Assembly (NCBI RefSeq): GCF_900091845.1
Contig: NZ_FMCI01000157.1
Span: 26,851-90,850, forward strand
Length of the DNA: 64,000 nt
DNA from: Streptomyces sp. SolWspMP-5a-2
Lineage (GTDB): Bacteria > Actinomycetota > Actinomycetes > Streptomycetales > Streptomycetaceae
Reading direction: 5' to 3'
Made by a program: the position numbers and the translations under genes
Part shown: one piece after another, positions 1 through 7,371 of the stretch
Layout of the letters: the number at the start of each line of letters is the position of its first letter
Numbering within the stretch: the stretch's first letter is position 1
Notes under the pieces: generated by a model
Databases searched by the model: none
Seen by the model: only the letters and a program-made list of their open reading frames with translations
Told to the model about the DNA's origin: nothing

Positions 1-830
1 TCGGGTATGACGCACGGTGGATGTGCCTTCGAGCTGGAGACCCCGAGGTCGGAGCCTGCCACCGCCGGGACCGCTGGTTCGCCGTCGCGTATCCCGCTGC
101 TGAAAACCCCCACCTCGCAGTTGGGACGCAACGGGGGACCACAGCACCCGGACAAACGCAAAGCGGGCGGGCACGGACCCACGCTGGAGGACGAAGTGGT
201 GTTCTTGCTGCCCCCGGCGAACCCCTGAGGCTGCTGCCCACCCCGGCCGCCGCCGACGGCACCGGCGGCCCCGGCACCTCCCCCAAGCGGCGGGGCGGGA
301 TGAACCTGCGCACCGCCGTCACCCTGCTCCCCACCCCCGCCGCGCGGGACTGGAAGTCCGGCGCCTCCAACCTGATCGGAACCAACTCCCGCCCGCTGAA
401 CGAGGTCGTGGTCAACCTGCTGCCCACGCCGAAGGCGTCGGACGGCCCGCACGGCGGCCCCAACCAGCGCGACACCGCTGGGAACTACTACCTCCCCGGC
501 CAGGCCGTCCGACTGGACGACCGGTGGGTGGCGACCAACGGCACCGACTACGGGCCCGCCATCCGCCGCTGGGAGGCGGTACTGGGCCGCCCGGCACCCG
601 AGCCGACCGAGCCGGGCACCAAGGGCAACCACCGCCTGGCCCCGGCCTTCGTGGAATGGATGATGGGCGCCGACGCCGGATGGGTCACCCACCCCGACCT
701 CGGCCTCTCCCGCTCCGACCAACTCAAGATCCTCGGCAACGGCGTCGTCATCCACCAAGCCGCCCGTGCCTACAGCCTGCTGCTCGGCCTGGACCAGGCC
801 ACGCCCGGCGACACGGAGGCGGTGGCATGA
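1..830 (+). CDS. DNA (cytosine-5) methyltransferase, C-terminal part (5' end outside window)
   Basis: The reading frame is open at the left edge (frame of base 3), so the start and the catalytic Pro-Cys motif are missing. The first visible residues include VGACHRRDRWF, matching the conserved VGxPHRRxR segment of C5-methyltransferases. The variable target-recognition part has three LLPTP-x-A-x-D repeats, a feature of phage and element-borne actinobacterial methyltransferases. The end has the WMMG and ILGNGVV segments (about residues 212-245 of the 276 visible) that normally close the SAM-binding fold. It probably modifies cytosines to protect the element from restriction. Its stop overlaps the next gene's ATG (ATGA), so the two are translationally coupled. 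The specificity cannot be read. Confidence 0.8.
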   Translation, partial: GYDARWMCLRAGDPEVGACHRRDRWFAVAYPAAENPHLAVGTQRGTTAPGQTQSGRARTHAGGRSGVLAAPGEPLRLLPTPAAADGTGGPGTSPKRRGGMNLRTAVTLLPTPAARDWKSGASNLIGTNSRPLNEVVVNLLPTPKASDGPHGGPNQRDTAGNYYLPGQAVRLDDRWVATNGTDYGPAIRRWEAVLGRPAPEPTEPGTKGNHRLAPAFVEWMMGADAGWVTHPDLGLSRSDQLKILGNGVVIHQAARAYSLLLGLDQATPGDTEAVA

Positions 831-1750
831 GCGGCCCCCTCACTGTGGAACTGTCCTGCCTGCCGCTGCTCGCCTCCGCCCTCAACTCCGCCGAGCGCGG
901 CTGGCCGGTCATCCCCCTGCATCCGCGGGCGAAGCGGCCGGCCGGGCACCCCGAACGGGCCTGCCCCGGCACCGGACGCTGCACGGGCGGGCACCGCAAG
1001 CCCGAGCAGCGCGCCACCACCGACACCAAGTTGATTCACGCGACATGGGCGACGCGGCCGTACAACGTCGGGATCGCCACCGGCCCCGCCGGGCTGCTCG
1101 TGGTCGACCTGGACGTGCGCAAGCCCGAAGAGCGAGAAGGAGCGCCTGACGGCGCGACTTCCCTTGCGGCGCTCTGCGAGCGCACTGGGCAGACCATTCC
1201 CACCACCTACCGGGTGCGGACCGCTCGCGGCGGGGAGCACCTGTACTTCACCGCCCCCGCCGGGGTGCGGTTGAAGTGCAGCGCGAACCGTCTCGGACCG
1301 CACATCGACACCCGCGCATGGGGCGGATACGTCGTCGCCCCCGGCAGCACCACTCCCGATGGGGCGTATGAGGTCACGGATGACGCGCCCGTTGCCCCGC
1401 TCCCCAAGTGGCTGGCGACGCTGCTCACCGAACAGCCCAAGCCGGTCGCCGTGGACCTCGCGCCTGTGCGGGACGGGACGCGGGCCGCTCAGGTGGCGCT
1501 GGAACGCGAATGCGCGGTCATCACGGCCGCGGTCGAGGGCGGACCGCACGGCCGCAACAACACCCTCCACAAGAGCGCCTGCAAGGTGGCCCGGTTCGTC
1601 GCATGGGGCCACCTCCCCCGGCACGTGGCAGAGCAGGCAATCCAGGCGGCGGGGGAGGCTACCGGACTGCCGCCGGCCGAGTGCCGCACCACCATCCGCA
1701 GCGCCATGGACTGGGTCACCGCCCACGCCACACCGCGGGAAGCCGCATGA
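827..1750 (+). CDS. Bifunctional primase-polymerase (prim-pol) replication protein
   Basis: A 307-residue protein matching the N-terminal prim-pol family found on actinobacterial plasmids and integrative elements. Visible features are the N-terminal RGWPVIPL segment, a Cys-rich insert (CPGTGRC, near residues 43-50), the metal-binding acidic motif VVDLDV near residue 90, and RGGEHLYF near 135 that supplies the catalytic His. The C-terminal third, with GGPHGRNNTLHK, resembles the small helical domain that often follows prim-pol. It likely synthesises primers for autonomous replication of the excised element. The ATG at 827 overlaps the methyltransferase stop; longer upstream readings of this frame are antisense-like and lack support. 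It overlaps the next gene by 4 bp. Confidence 0.85.
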   Translation: MSGPLTVELSCLPLLASALNSAERGWPVIPLHPRAKRPAGHPERACPGTGRCTGGHRKPEQRATTDTKLIHATWATRPYNVGIATGPAGLLVVDLDVRKPEEREGAPDGATSLAALCERTGQTIPTTYRVRTARGGEHLYFTAPAGVRLKCSANRLGPHIDTRAWGGYVVAPGSTTPDGAYEVTDDAPVAPLPKWLATLLTEQPKPVAVDLAPVRDGTRAAQVALERECAVITAAVEGGPHGRNNTLHKSACKVARFVAWGHLPRHVAEQAIQAAGEATGLPPAECRTTIRSAMDWVTAHATPREAA

Positions 1751-2175
1751 CCGGCCCCGACTCCCCCCACCTGGACTGCCCCACCCCGTCCACAACCGGA
1801 CGGCATGCCGCTCCACAGCCTGTGAACCCGACGGCCGTGGGCGAGCCGAAAGGCGCCGCCCGCAAGGGCGTCGTAACCGCCCTTCGCTCGAAGAAGTTCG
1901 CGGCCTCCGACGTGCACCCCAGCGCCGACCCGACCCCGGATCAGCCCGGTCTCCGGATCTTCGCCCCACCGGTCTACCGCGATCACTGGGACGGCGCCTG
2001 CTGGTCCACCCGCGAGGGCAGTCCACCCAGCGCCGCCTACGCCTGCCGGTGCGGTCAGACCGGCACCGCCAGGGGCGCCCGCCGGGTGGCCGCGCTCGTG
2101 GCCGAGTACGACGCCCACACATCCGCCTGCATGGGAGCTCCCACGACCACCCCCGAAAGGAGGGCCGCCGCATGA
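1747..2175 (+). CDS. Small conserved element protein with possible Cys/His metal site
   Basis: A 142-residue protein of unknown function, coupled at both ends (ATGA) to the prim-pol and DUF3631 genes. The N-terminal half is Pro/Ser/Thr-rich and probably disordered. The C-terminal part from about residue 73 is compact and contains CWST, CRCG and a terminal HTSAC, which together could form a Cys-Cys-His-Cys metal site. The position between primase and ATPase suggests an accessory replication role, but this rests on location alone. Confidence 0.65.
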   Translation: MTGPDSPHLDCPTPSTTGRHAAPQPVNPTAVGEPKGAARKGVVTALRSKKFAASDVHPSADPTPDQPGLRIFAPPVYRDHWDGACWSTREGSPPSAAYACRCGQTGTARGARRVAALVAEYDAHTSACMGAPTTTPERRAAA

Positions 2176-3407
2176 GCACCACCATCGACGGGGCCGGGCT
2201 GCTCAACGAGGTGGAAGCCTTCCACCGCCGTTTCAACGTCTTCCCCAGCGAAGCCGCCTACGTGGCCGTCGCCCTGTGGGACGCCCACGCCCATCTGCTC
2301 GACTGCTTCGACTCCACCCCCCGCATCGCGTTCCTGTCTCCCGAGCCGGGGTCGGGCAAGACGCGGGCACTGGAGATCGTGGAAACGCTGGTCCCGCAGC
2401 CGATGACGGCCGTCAACGCGTCCGCCGCCGCGCTGTTCCGGTCCGTCTCCAGCGGTAACGGCAAGCCGACGATCCTGTTCGATGAGATCGACACCGTCTT
2501 CGGCCCCAAGGCCGGGGACAACGAGGAACTGCGCGGGTTCCTGAACGCCGGGCACCGCCGCACCGGCGTCACCTACCGGTGCATCGGAGACGGCGGACAG
2601 CAGACCGTCCAGGCGTTCCCGTCGTACTGCGCGGTCGCGGTCGCCGGACTCGGCTCGCTCCCGGACACGATCCTGAGCCGGTCGGTCATCATCCGCATGC
2701 GCCGCCGCGCACGCAACGAGAAGGTCGAGCCGTTCCGGGCCCGCGTCCACGAAGCCGAGGGCCACAAGCTCCGTGACCGGCTCTCCGCGTGGGCCGAACA
2801 CGCCCGCGGGTTCGTCATGGGCGCCTGGCCCGAGATGCCCGACGGGGTCACCGACCGGCCGGCGGACGTGTGGGAACCGCTGCTCGCCATCGCGGACGCG
2901 GTCGGCGGCCCCTGGCCCGAGCGGGCCCGCGCCGCGTGCGTCACGCTCGTGACCGCCTCCCGCGCCAACGACAAGGGCAGCGTCGGTGTCCGGCTGCTCA
3001 CCGACCTGCGCGACCACGTCATGACCGGCATCGACCGCCTGCCCACCGTCGCCATCCTGGACCGGCTCAACTCCATGGACGACGCCCCCTGGGCCGACAT
3101 GGGCGGCAAGCCGCTCGACAACCGGCGCCTGTCCAAGATGCTCGCGGAGTACATGACGGCCGACAACGAGCCCATCGCCTCCCGCAACATCAAGACCGGA
3201 GCGAGCGTCCTCAAGGGCTACTACGCCGCCGATCTGCACGACGCCTGGCAGCGCTACTGCCCCCACCCCCGGAAAGTCCGCTACCTCCGCTACCCGGCAC
3301 CGACAACCTGGTCTGACCTGCAACAACTCGGTAGCGGCAAGCCCCGAAGCTTGCCGCTACCCATCCGCTACCGCTACCCCGTCCGCTACCTCCGAAAGGC
3401 CCTCTGA
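2172..3407 (+). CDS. DUF3631-type P-loop ATPase, replication-associated
   Basis: A 411-residue ATPase. Walker A is PEPGSGKT (residues 57-64) and Walker B is ILFDEID (about 101-107), followed by a sensor-like AGLGSLPDTILSRS segment; this is the layout of DUF3631 proteins next to element-borne primases. It probably unwinds or loads at the element origin. The last 50 residues are basic and Tyr/Arg-rich (VRYLRYP, IRYRYPVRYL) and are encoded by the CCGCTAC repeat array, so that tail may exist because of the DNA signal rather than the protein. The start ATG overlaps the preceding stop. Confidence 0.8.
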   Translation: MSTTIDGAGLLNEVEAFHRRFNVFPSEAAYVAVALWDAHAHLLDCFDSTPRIAFLSPEPGSGKTRALEIVETLVPQPMTAVNASAAALFRSVSSGNGKPTILFDEIDTVFGPKAGDNEELRGFLNAGHRRTGVTYRCIGDGGQQTVQAFPSYCAVAVAGLGSLPDTILSRSVIIRMRRRARNEKVEPFRARVHEAEGHKLRDRLSAWAEHARGFVMGAWPEMPDGVTDRPADVWEPLLAIADAVGGPWPERARAACVTLVTASRANDKGSVGVRLLTDLRDHVMTGIDRLPTVAILDRLNSMDDAPWADMGGKPLDNRRLSKMLAEYMTADNEPIASRNIKTGASVLKGYYAADLHDAWQRYCPHPRKVRYLRYPAPTTWSDLQQLGSGKPRSLPLPIRYRYPVRYLRKAL

Positions 3408-3440
3408 CCTGCACGGTAGCGGCGGTAGCGGAAGTAGCGG
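3278..3440. repeat. Ten-copy CCGCTAC/GTAGCGG array, candidate origin or recombination-control site
   Basis: The 7-mer CCGCTAC occurs at 3278, 3287, 3354, 3365, 3371 and 3383, and its complement GTAGCGG at 3331, 3416, 3425 and 3434. Copies are often 6 or 9 bp apart. Two of them form the arms of a perfect 13-bp inverted repeat (3330-3342 and 3349-3361, loop of 6). The array spans the end of the ATPase gene and the non-coding gap before the excisionase. Iterons for replication initiation, or binding sites for the excisionase, would both fit. Which it is cannot be told from sequence. Confidence 0.7.
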
Positions 3441-3488
3441 ACTTCTGAGAGGGGCCCCACGGCCCGACACCCCGAAGGAGTCATCACC

Positions 3489-3677
3489 TTGGCCGGCACC
3501 AAGATGCTCAAGCTCCCCGAAGTCCTCACCGAGATCGGCATGAGCCGCGCTGCCTTCTACCGCATGCGCGCCCGCGGGCAGGCTCCGCGTCTGGTCAAGC
3601 TCCCCAACGGTCACCTGCGGGTGCGGCGGGTCGACTTGGACGACTGGCTCAACCACTTGGACCGCCCCGCCTACTGA
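3489..3677 (+). CDS. xis: Excisionase, AlpA/MerR-like helix-turn-helix protein
   Basis: A 62-residue basic protein that is essentially one winged HTH. KLPEVLTEIGMSRAAFYRM is the first helix pair; a basic turn and RLVKLPNGHLRVRRVDLDDWL then match the wing and last helix of AlpA/Xis proteins. Such proteins bend DNA at the att site and bias the integrase toward excision. The start is TTG at 3489, chosen because AAGGAG lies 8 bp upstream (3475-3480) and no ATG is suitably placed. It lies directly before the integrase, separated from it by a terminator. Confidence 0.8.
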   Translation: MAGTKMLKLPEVLTEIGMSRAAFYRMRARGQAPRLVKLPNGHLRVRRVDLDDWLNHLDRPAY

Positions 3678-3698
3678 CGCTCGCTGCCCACACCGCGT

Positions 3699-3726
3699 AG
3701 GGGCCCGGCGTGTGCCGGGCCCCTTT
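3699..3726 (+). terminator. Rho-independent-type hairpin between xis and int
   Basis: An 11-bp perfect stem (AGGGGCCCGGC, 3699-3709, with 3714-3724), a GTGT loop and a short T run. It sits only 18 bp before the integrase ATG, so it should cut read-through from replication/xis transcription into int, or act as an attenuator. Confidence 0.7.
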
Positions 3727-3742
3727 CGTAGAAAGGCCCCGC

Positions 3743-5110
3743 ATGGGGAAGACGTACGACGTTCGGATCTGGTCCGTCCGGCAGCGGAAGGACCGCGGCC
3801 AGAGTTCGGCAGAACTGCGCTGGAAAACCGGTGATACCCCGCACTCGCAGACCTTCAGCACCAAGACCCTGGCCGACGGCCGACGGGCCGAACTGCTGCG
3901 GGCCGCACACGCCGGCGAGCCGTTCGACGAGGAAACCGGGGTGCCGCTCGCGGAACTCCGGGAGCGCACCGACGTGAGTTGGTACCAGCACGCCTGCGAG
4001 TACATCGAGATGAAGTGGAAGCACGCTCCCGGTTCTACGCGGCGGACCCTCGCGGAAGCGATGGCCACGGTCACCCCGGCCCTCGTACGGGACACCAAGG
4101 GAATGGCCGACACTCGAACCGTGCGCACTGCCCTCTATAGCTGGGCGTTCAACGTGAGCCGACGGGACCAGGAACCGCCCGAGGAAGTCGCCAAGGTGTT
4201 GGCGTGGTTCGAGCGAAAGTCCCTGCCAACATCGGCGCTGGCCGACCGGATGCGGGTCCGATCCGCTCTCGACGCCCTCACCAAGAAGCTGGACGGCACG
4301 ACCGCATCGGCGTCGACCATCCGCAGAAAGCGCGCCATCTTCCACAACGCGCTCGGCTACGCGGTCGACGCCGGCCGTCTCTCCGACAACCCTCTCCCCC
4401 AGGTGCAGTGGAAGGCCCCGGAGCAGGTGGCAGAGGAGTTGGACCCGGCCTGCGTACCCGACCCGCGGCAGGCGCTCGCGCTGCTCGACGCTGTACGGAC
4501 GCAGAGCGCGCGGGGTCGTCGCCTGGTCGCGTTCTTCGGGTGCATGTACTACGCGGCAGCGCGGCCGGCGGAGGTCATCGGACTCCGGATGGTGGACTGC
4601 GATCTGCCCCGCCGTGGTTGGGGCACGCTGCGCCTGCGCGAGACCCGCCCGCGGTCGGGCTCGGCCTGGACGGACAGCGGCGAAGCGCACGACCGGCGCG
4701 GACTGAAGCACCGGCCGCGAAAGGCTGTCCGCCCGGTCCCGATCCCTCCCGACCTGGTCGCGCTGCTGCGGTGGCACGTCACCGCCTACGGCATCGCGCC
4801 GGACGGTCGGTTGTTCCGCACGATGCGCGGTGGGCTCATCCAGGACACCGGGTACGGCGAGGTGTGGGCGGAGGCGCGCACCCGAGCACTCACGCCTGCT
4901 CAGCGGGCCTCGCAGCTTGCCAAGCGTCCTTATGATCTACGCCACGCGGCCGTCTCCACCTGGCTCAGTTCGGGGGTGGAACCCCAGGTGGTCGCTGCTC
5001 GCGCCGGCCACAGCGTGGCTGTCCTCTTCCGTGTCTACGCCAAGTGCCTGGACGGCACCGCCGACCTGGCCAACTCACGGATCGAGAAGGCGCTGAGGAA
5101 CGGCAGGTAG
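3743..5110 (+). CDS. int: Tyrosine-recombinase integrase
   Basis: A 455-residue integrase that should recombine attP with the tRNA-Tyr attB site. It has an N-terminal arm-binding region, a core-binding helical domain around residues 80-220, and a catalytic domain. Catalytic residues visible are Arg274 (AARPAEVIGLR), the HxxR box as Y397-D-L-R400 followed by H401, AGH423S, and the nucleophile Tyr432 in RVYAKCL. The first His of HxxR is replaced by Tyr, a common variation in actinobacterial integrases. ATG 3743 is chosen for the GAAAGG site 7 bp upstream. It lies between a terminator and the att region. Nothing suggests inactivation. Confidence 0.92.
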   Translation: MGKTYDVRIWSVRQRKDRGQSSAELRWKTGDTPHSQTFSTKTLADGRRAELLRAAHAGEPFDEETGVPLAELRERTDVSWYQHACEYIEMKWKHAPGSTRRTLAEAMATVTPALVRDTKGMADTRTVRTALYSWAFNVSRRDQEPPEEVAKVLAWFERKSLPTSALADRMRVRSALDALTKKLDGTTASASTIRRKRAIFHNALGYAVDAGRLSDNPLPQVQWKAPEQVAEELDPACVPDPRQALALLDAVRTQSARGRRLVAFFGCMYYAAARPAEVIGLRMVDCDLPRRGWGTLRLRETRPRSGSAWTDSGEAHDRRGLKHRPRKAVRPVPIPPDLVALLRWHVTAYGIAPDGRLFRTMRGGLIQDTGYGEVWAEARTRALTPAQRASQLAKRPYDLRHAAVSTWLSSGVEPQVVAARAGHSVAVLFRVYAKCLDGTADLANSRIEKALRNGR

Positions 5111-5122
5111 AAGCCGCGGAAG

Positions 5123-5142
5123 CTGCCCCACGTCTGCCCCAC
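5123..5142. repeat. Paired CTGCCCCAC direct repeats beside the att site
   Basis: CTGCCCCAC at 5123-5131 and 5134-5142, 11 bp apart, about one helical turn, between the int stop and tRNA-Tyr. Position and phasing fit arm-type binding sites for the integrase or excisionase. This is an inference from layout. Confidence 0.4.
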
Positions 5143-5222
5143 ACGCACTGGTCAGCACCCGAATCAGGGTGAGACAGAGTGGGAAAAACCGGCTAAAGCG
5201 GACCGGTGTGCCTCCGGAACGA

Positions 5223-5268
5223 CGAAAGGGTCTGTGATCAGCATTGCTGCTGGTCGCAGACCCTTTCG
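5223..5268 (+). terminator. 21-bp stem-loop terminating integrase transcription
   Basis: Arms 5223-5243 and 5248-5268 with a TTGC loop. Two positions are T opposite G, which pair as U-G in top-strand RNA but would be A-C mismatches in bottom-strand RNA. The hairpin therefore works best for rightward transcription, that is after int, although it also lies just past the 3' end of the minus-strand tRNA gene. Confidence 0.7.
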
Positions 5269-5274
5269 GTCGTG

Positions 5275-5356
5275 TGGCGGCGCCAGGATTCGAACCTGGG
5301 AAGGCTGAGCCGGCAGATTTACAGTCTGCTCCCTTTGGCCGCTCGGGCACACCGCC
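5275..5356 (-). tRNA. tRNA-Tyr (GUA)
   Basis: An 82-nt class II tRNA on the minus strand. The acceptor stem pairs GGCGGTG with CGCCGCC, including one G-U, and the discriminator base is A. The anticodon stem GCAGA/TCTGC encloses CTGTAAA, giving anticodon GTA. The variable arm is long, and the T arm is CCAGG-TTCGAAT-CCTGG. No CCA is encoded. The 3' half faces the integrase and would be the attB/attR core of the element. Confidence 0.95.
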
Positions 5357-5515
5357 GGGTTTTGCCGCCGTTCGAGCCGCTTTTCGGCGGTGCTCTCTGG
5401 CAACGACGTAAACGATACCTGATGCAGGGGGGTGCTCCGCCACCCGATTGAGCTGCGCCCACAGGACCCGGGACGGCCGGGTCCCGGCACCCGGACCGGG
5501 CGGCACGGAGCCCGG

Positions 5516-5612
5516 CGCGGAGCCGGTACGGAGCCCGGCGAGGTGTCGGTGCGGAGCCCGGTGCGGAGCCCGGCGAGGTGTCGGTGCGGAGCCCGGTGCG
5601 GAGCCCGGTGGG
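5516..5612. repeat. 35-bp tandem repeat, about 2.7 copies, in the 403-bp gap before yajQ
   Basis: A 35-bp unit built on GCGGAGCCCGG occurs at 5551-5585 and 5586-5612 (incomplete), with a degenerate copy before it. It lies in the gap from tRNA-Tyr to yajQ (5357-5759). The rest of that gap holds no gene and must contain the upstream signals of the tRNA and of yajQ. Confidence 0.7.
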
Positions 5613-5759
5613 TGCCCTCTCCCGCGTACCGCCGCATGATCCAAACGACAGGCCCTAGGCTTGTGCGGATGCGGCCCGTGCACACGCCGGGCTCGGCGGT
5701 CTCCCCCACATCCGCCGATCCGCACGCCACACGCACCCCGATACAAGGAGCCACAGGAC

Positions 5760-6248
5760 ATGGCCGACTCCAGTTTCGACATCGTCTCGAAGGTCGAGCG
5801 GCAGGAGGTCGACAACGCCCTCAACCAGGCCGCCAAGGAGATCTCGCAGCGCTACGACTTCAAGGGCGTGGGTGCCTCGATCTCGTGGTCGGGCGAGAAG
5901 ATCCTGATGGAGGCGAACTCCGAGGACCGGGTCAACGCCATCCTCGACGTCTTCCAGTCCAAGCTGATCAAGCGCGGCATCTCGCTGAAGGCGCTGGACG
6001 CCGGGGAGCCGCAGCTCTCCGGCAAGGAGTACAAGATCTTCGCCTCCATCGAGGAGGGCATCTCCCAGGAGAACGCCAAGAAGGTGGCGAAGATCATCCG
6101 CGACGAGGGTCCCAAGGGCGTCAAGGCCCAGGTGCAGGGCGAGGAGTTGCGCGTCAGCTCCAAGAGCCGTGACGACCTCCAGACGATCATCGCGCTCCTG
6201 AAGGGCAAGGACTTCGACTTCGCGCTCCAGTTCGTGAACTACCGCTAG
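5760..6248 (+). CDS. yajQ: YajQ family (UPF0234) cyclic-di-GMP/nucleotide-binding protein
   Basis: A 162-residue protein, full length for the YajQ family of two ferredoxin-like domains. It has the expected [17 protein letters not shown] opening, the RYDFKG motif and the ending ALQFVNYR. Family members bind nucleic acids or cyclic-di-GMP and modulate transcription; the role in Streptomyces is not established. ATG 5760 has AAGGAG at 5745-5750. The gene beside tRNA-Tyr is not disturbed by the insertion, which sits on the far side of the tRNA. Confidence 0.93.
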   Translation: MADSSFDIVSKVERQEVDNALNQAAKEISQRYDFKGVGASISWSGEKILMEANSEDRVNAILDVFQSKLIKRGISLKALDAGEPQLSGKEYKIFASIEEGISQENAKKVAKIIRDEGPKGVKAQVQGEELRVSSKSRDDLQTIIALLKGKDFDFALQFVNYR

Positions 6249-6318
6249 CCGTCGGGGTTCCCGAGCCGTCGGGATTCCCTGCGCCTCGCGGCGGTCGGGG
6301 GCGTCAGGACGTCACGAC

Positions 6319-6355
6319 GAAGGGTGGGCGCCCCCTGGAGGGGTGCCCACCCTTC
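6319..6355 (+). terminator. 16-bp hairpin after yajQ
   Basis: Arms 6319-6334 and 6340-6355 (GAAGGGTGGGC opening), loop CTGGA. One G opposite T pairs as a G-U wobble in top-strand RNA. It sits between convergent yajQ and the GlsB-like gene. Confidence 0.75.
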
Positions 6356-6398
6356 ACGCGTCCGGCTGTCCGCCGCGCGCCTCTCAGCGGCGCGCCTC

Positions 6399-6674
6399 TC
6401 AGCGGCGTACGCTGCGCGAGTTGCCGAAGAGGATGCGGTAGATGATCAGGAGGACGAGCGATCCTCCGATCGCCGCGGCCCAGGTCGCCCCGTCGTAGAA
6501 GTCCTTGCTGATCGGGTGGTCCAGCCAGCGGGACGAGATCCACCCGCCGATGAACGCGCCCGCGATGCCGATGAGGGTCGTGCCGATGAAGCCGCCCGGG
6601 TCGCGTCCCGGCAGCAGGAACTTGGCGATGGCCCCGGCCAACAGTCCCAGAATGATCCAGCCGATGATCGTCAT
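6399..6674 (-). CDS. GlsB/YeaQ/YmgE-type stress-associated membrane protein
   Basis: A 91-residue, very hydrophobic protein with three predicted membrane segments (IIGWIILGLLAGAIAKFLL, then a Gly-rich GTTLIGIAGAFIGGWIS, then AAAIGGSLVLLIIYRIL). The PGRDPGG link between the first two helices and the Gly-zipper pattern are typical of this transglycosylase-associated family. Such proteins are induced by envelope and general stress; the molecular function is unknown. It stands alone on the minus strand, convergent with yajQ. Confidence 0.85.
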   Translation of the reverse strand: MTIIGWIILGLLAGAIAKFLLPGRDPGGFIGTTLIGIAGAFIGGWISSRWLDHPISKDFYDGATWAAAIGGSLVLLIIYRILFGNSRSVRR

Positions 6675-6978
6675 GCCCTGACCTTGCCCCTCCGTGCTGT
6701 GTCCGCACTGTCCCGGTGCTGTGCCGCGGCCCCGGACCCGCTGTGCGTCACGCGCTGTGTGCCGTGCCTGTGCGTACCGGTCTCCTGCTCACCGCACGTC
6801 CGTTCATGCCTGGCCGGTGTCACCCGCCCTGGCGGAGTGGAGGACGCGGCGGCGCCTGTGCACGGTTGCGTCGGGCCTCCGCGCGGCCCGGACGCGGCTC
6901 TCCAGGGCCGCTGGCCGAAGTCACTCGCCCCAGGGCGCCGGGGGCCGTGCGAGCGCCCGTGGGGTCGGTGACGTCCGG
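6675..6978. other. 304-bp gap with no gene seen
   Basis: No supported coding frame, RNA or clear hairpin. It should hold the promoter of the GlsB-like gene and the 3' flank of the YccF gene. Confidence 0.6.
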
Positions 6979-7371
6979 TCAGCGGGCCGCGAACGGCTGG
7001 TCCGTCGGGACGATCTCTCGGCCCAGCGGGAACAGCGAGACGGGGATCAGCTTGAAGTTGGCGATGCCGAACGGGATGCCGATGATCGTGACGCACAGGG
7101 CGAAGCCCGTCACGATGTGCGCCAGCGCCAGCCACCAGCCCGCGAGGACCAGCCACAGGACGTTGCCGACGCAGGACGGCGCCCCCGCGTCACGGCGTTC
7201 GACGGTGGTGTACCCGAAGGGCCACAGGGCGTAGACGCCGATGCGGAAGGCGGCGATCCCGAAGGGGATGCCGATGATCGTGATGCAGAGCAGCAGGCCC
7301 GCGGCCAGGTAGCCGAGGAAGAGCCAGAAGCCGCTCAGCACGAGCCAGATGACGTTGAGGATGGTTTTCAC
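6979..7371 (-). CDS. YccF-domain inner membrane protein
   Basis: 130 residues forming two similar YccF halves. Each has a long hydrophobic hairpin ending in the signature [12 protein letters not shown] (about residues 28-40) or [12 protein letters not shown] (about 92-104), followed by a polar turn. Membrane protein of unknown biochemical role. The GTG start at 7371 shares GTGA with the end of htpX, so the two are co-translated, linking it to membrane-protein quality control. Confidence 0.85.
   Translation of the reverse strand: MKTILNVIWLVLSGFWLFLGYLAAGLLLCITIIGIPFGIAAFRIGVYALWPFGYTTVERRDAGAPSCVGNVLWLVLAGWWLALAHIVTGFALCVTIIGIPFGIANFKLIPVSLFPLGREIVPTDQPFAAR

Larger units (their letters stand above)
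1..5356. mobile_element. Right end of an SLP1/AICE-type integrative element at tRNA-Tyr
   Basis: All seven genes here run toward the tRNA in the order methyltransferase, primase-polymerase, small protein, DUF3631 ATPase, excisionase, integrase. This is the replication/recombination end of actinomycete integrative and conjugative elements. The integrase stops 164 bp from the 3' end of a tRNA-Tyr gene, the usual position for site-specific insertion that rebuilds the tRNA 3' end. S. coelicolor SLP1 is known to use tRNA-Tyr. A primase-polymerase with a helicase-like ATPase replaces the RepSA-type initiator of other elements. The transfer ATPase (TraB), regulators and the distal att copy are not visible and should lie left of position 1. 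The exact right boundary is unknown because the second att copy is out of view. Confidence 0.85.

Noticed and set aside
770..2236. 488-codon minus-strand frame over the prim-pol genes
   Set aside because: Arg/Gly-rich composition, no family features, fully antisense to a well-supported gene chain.
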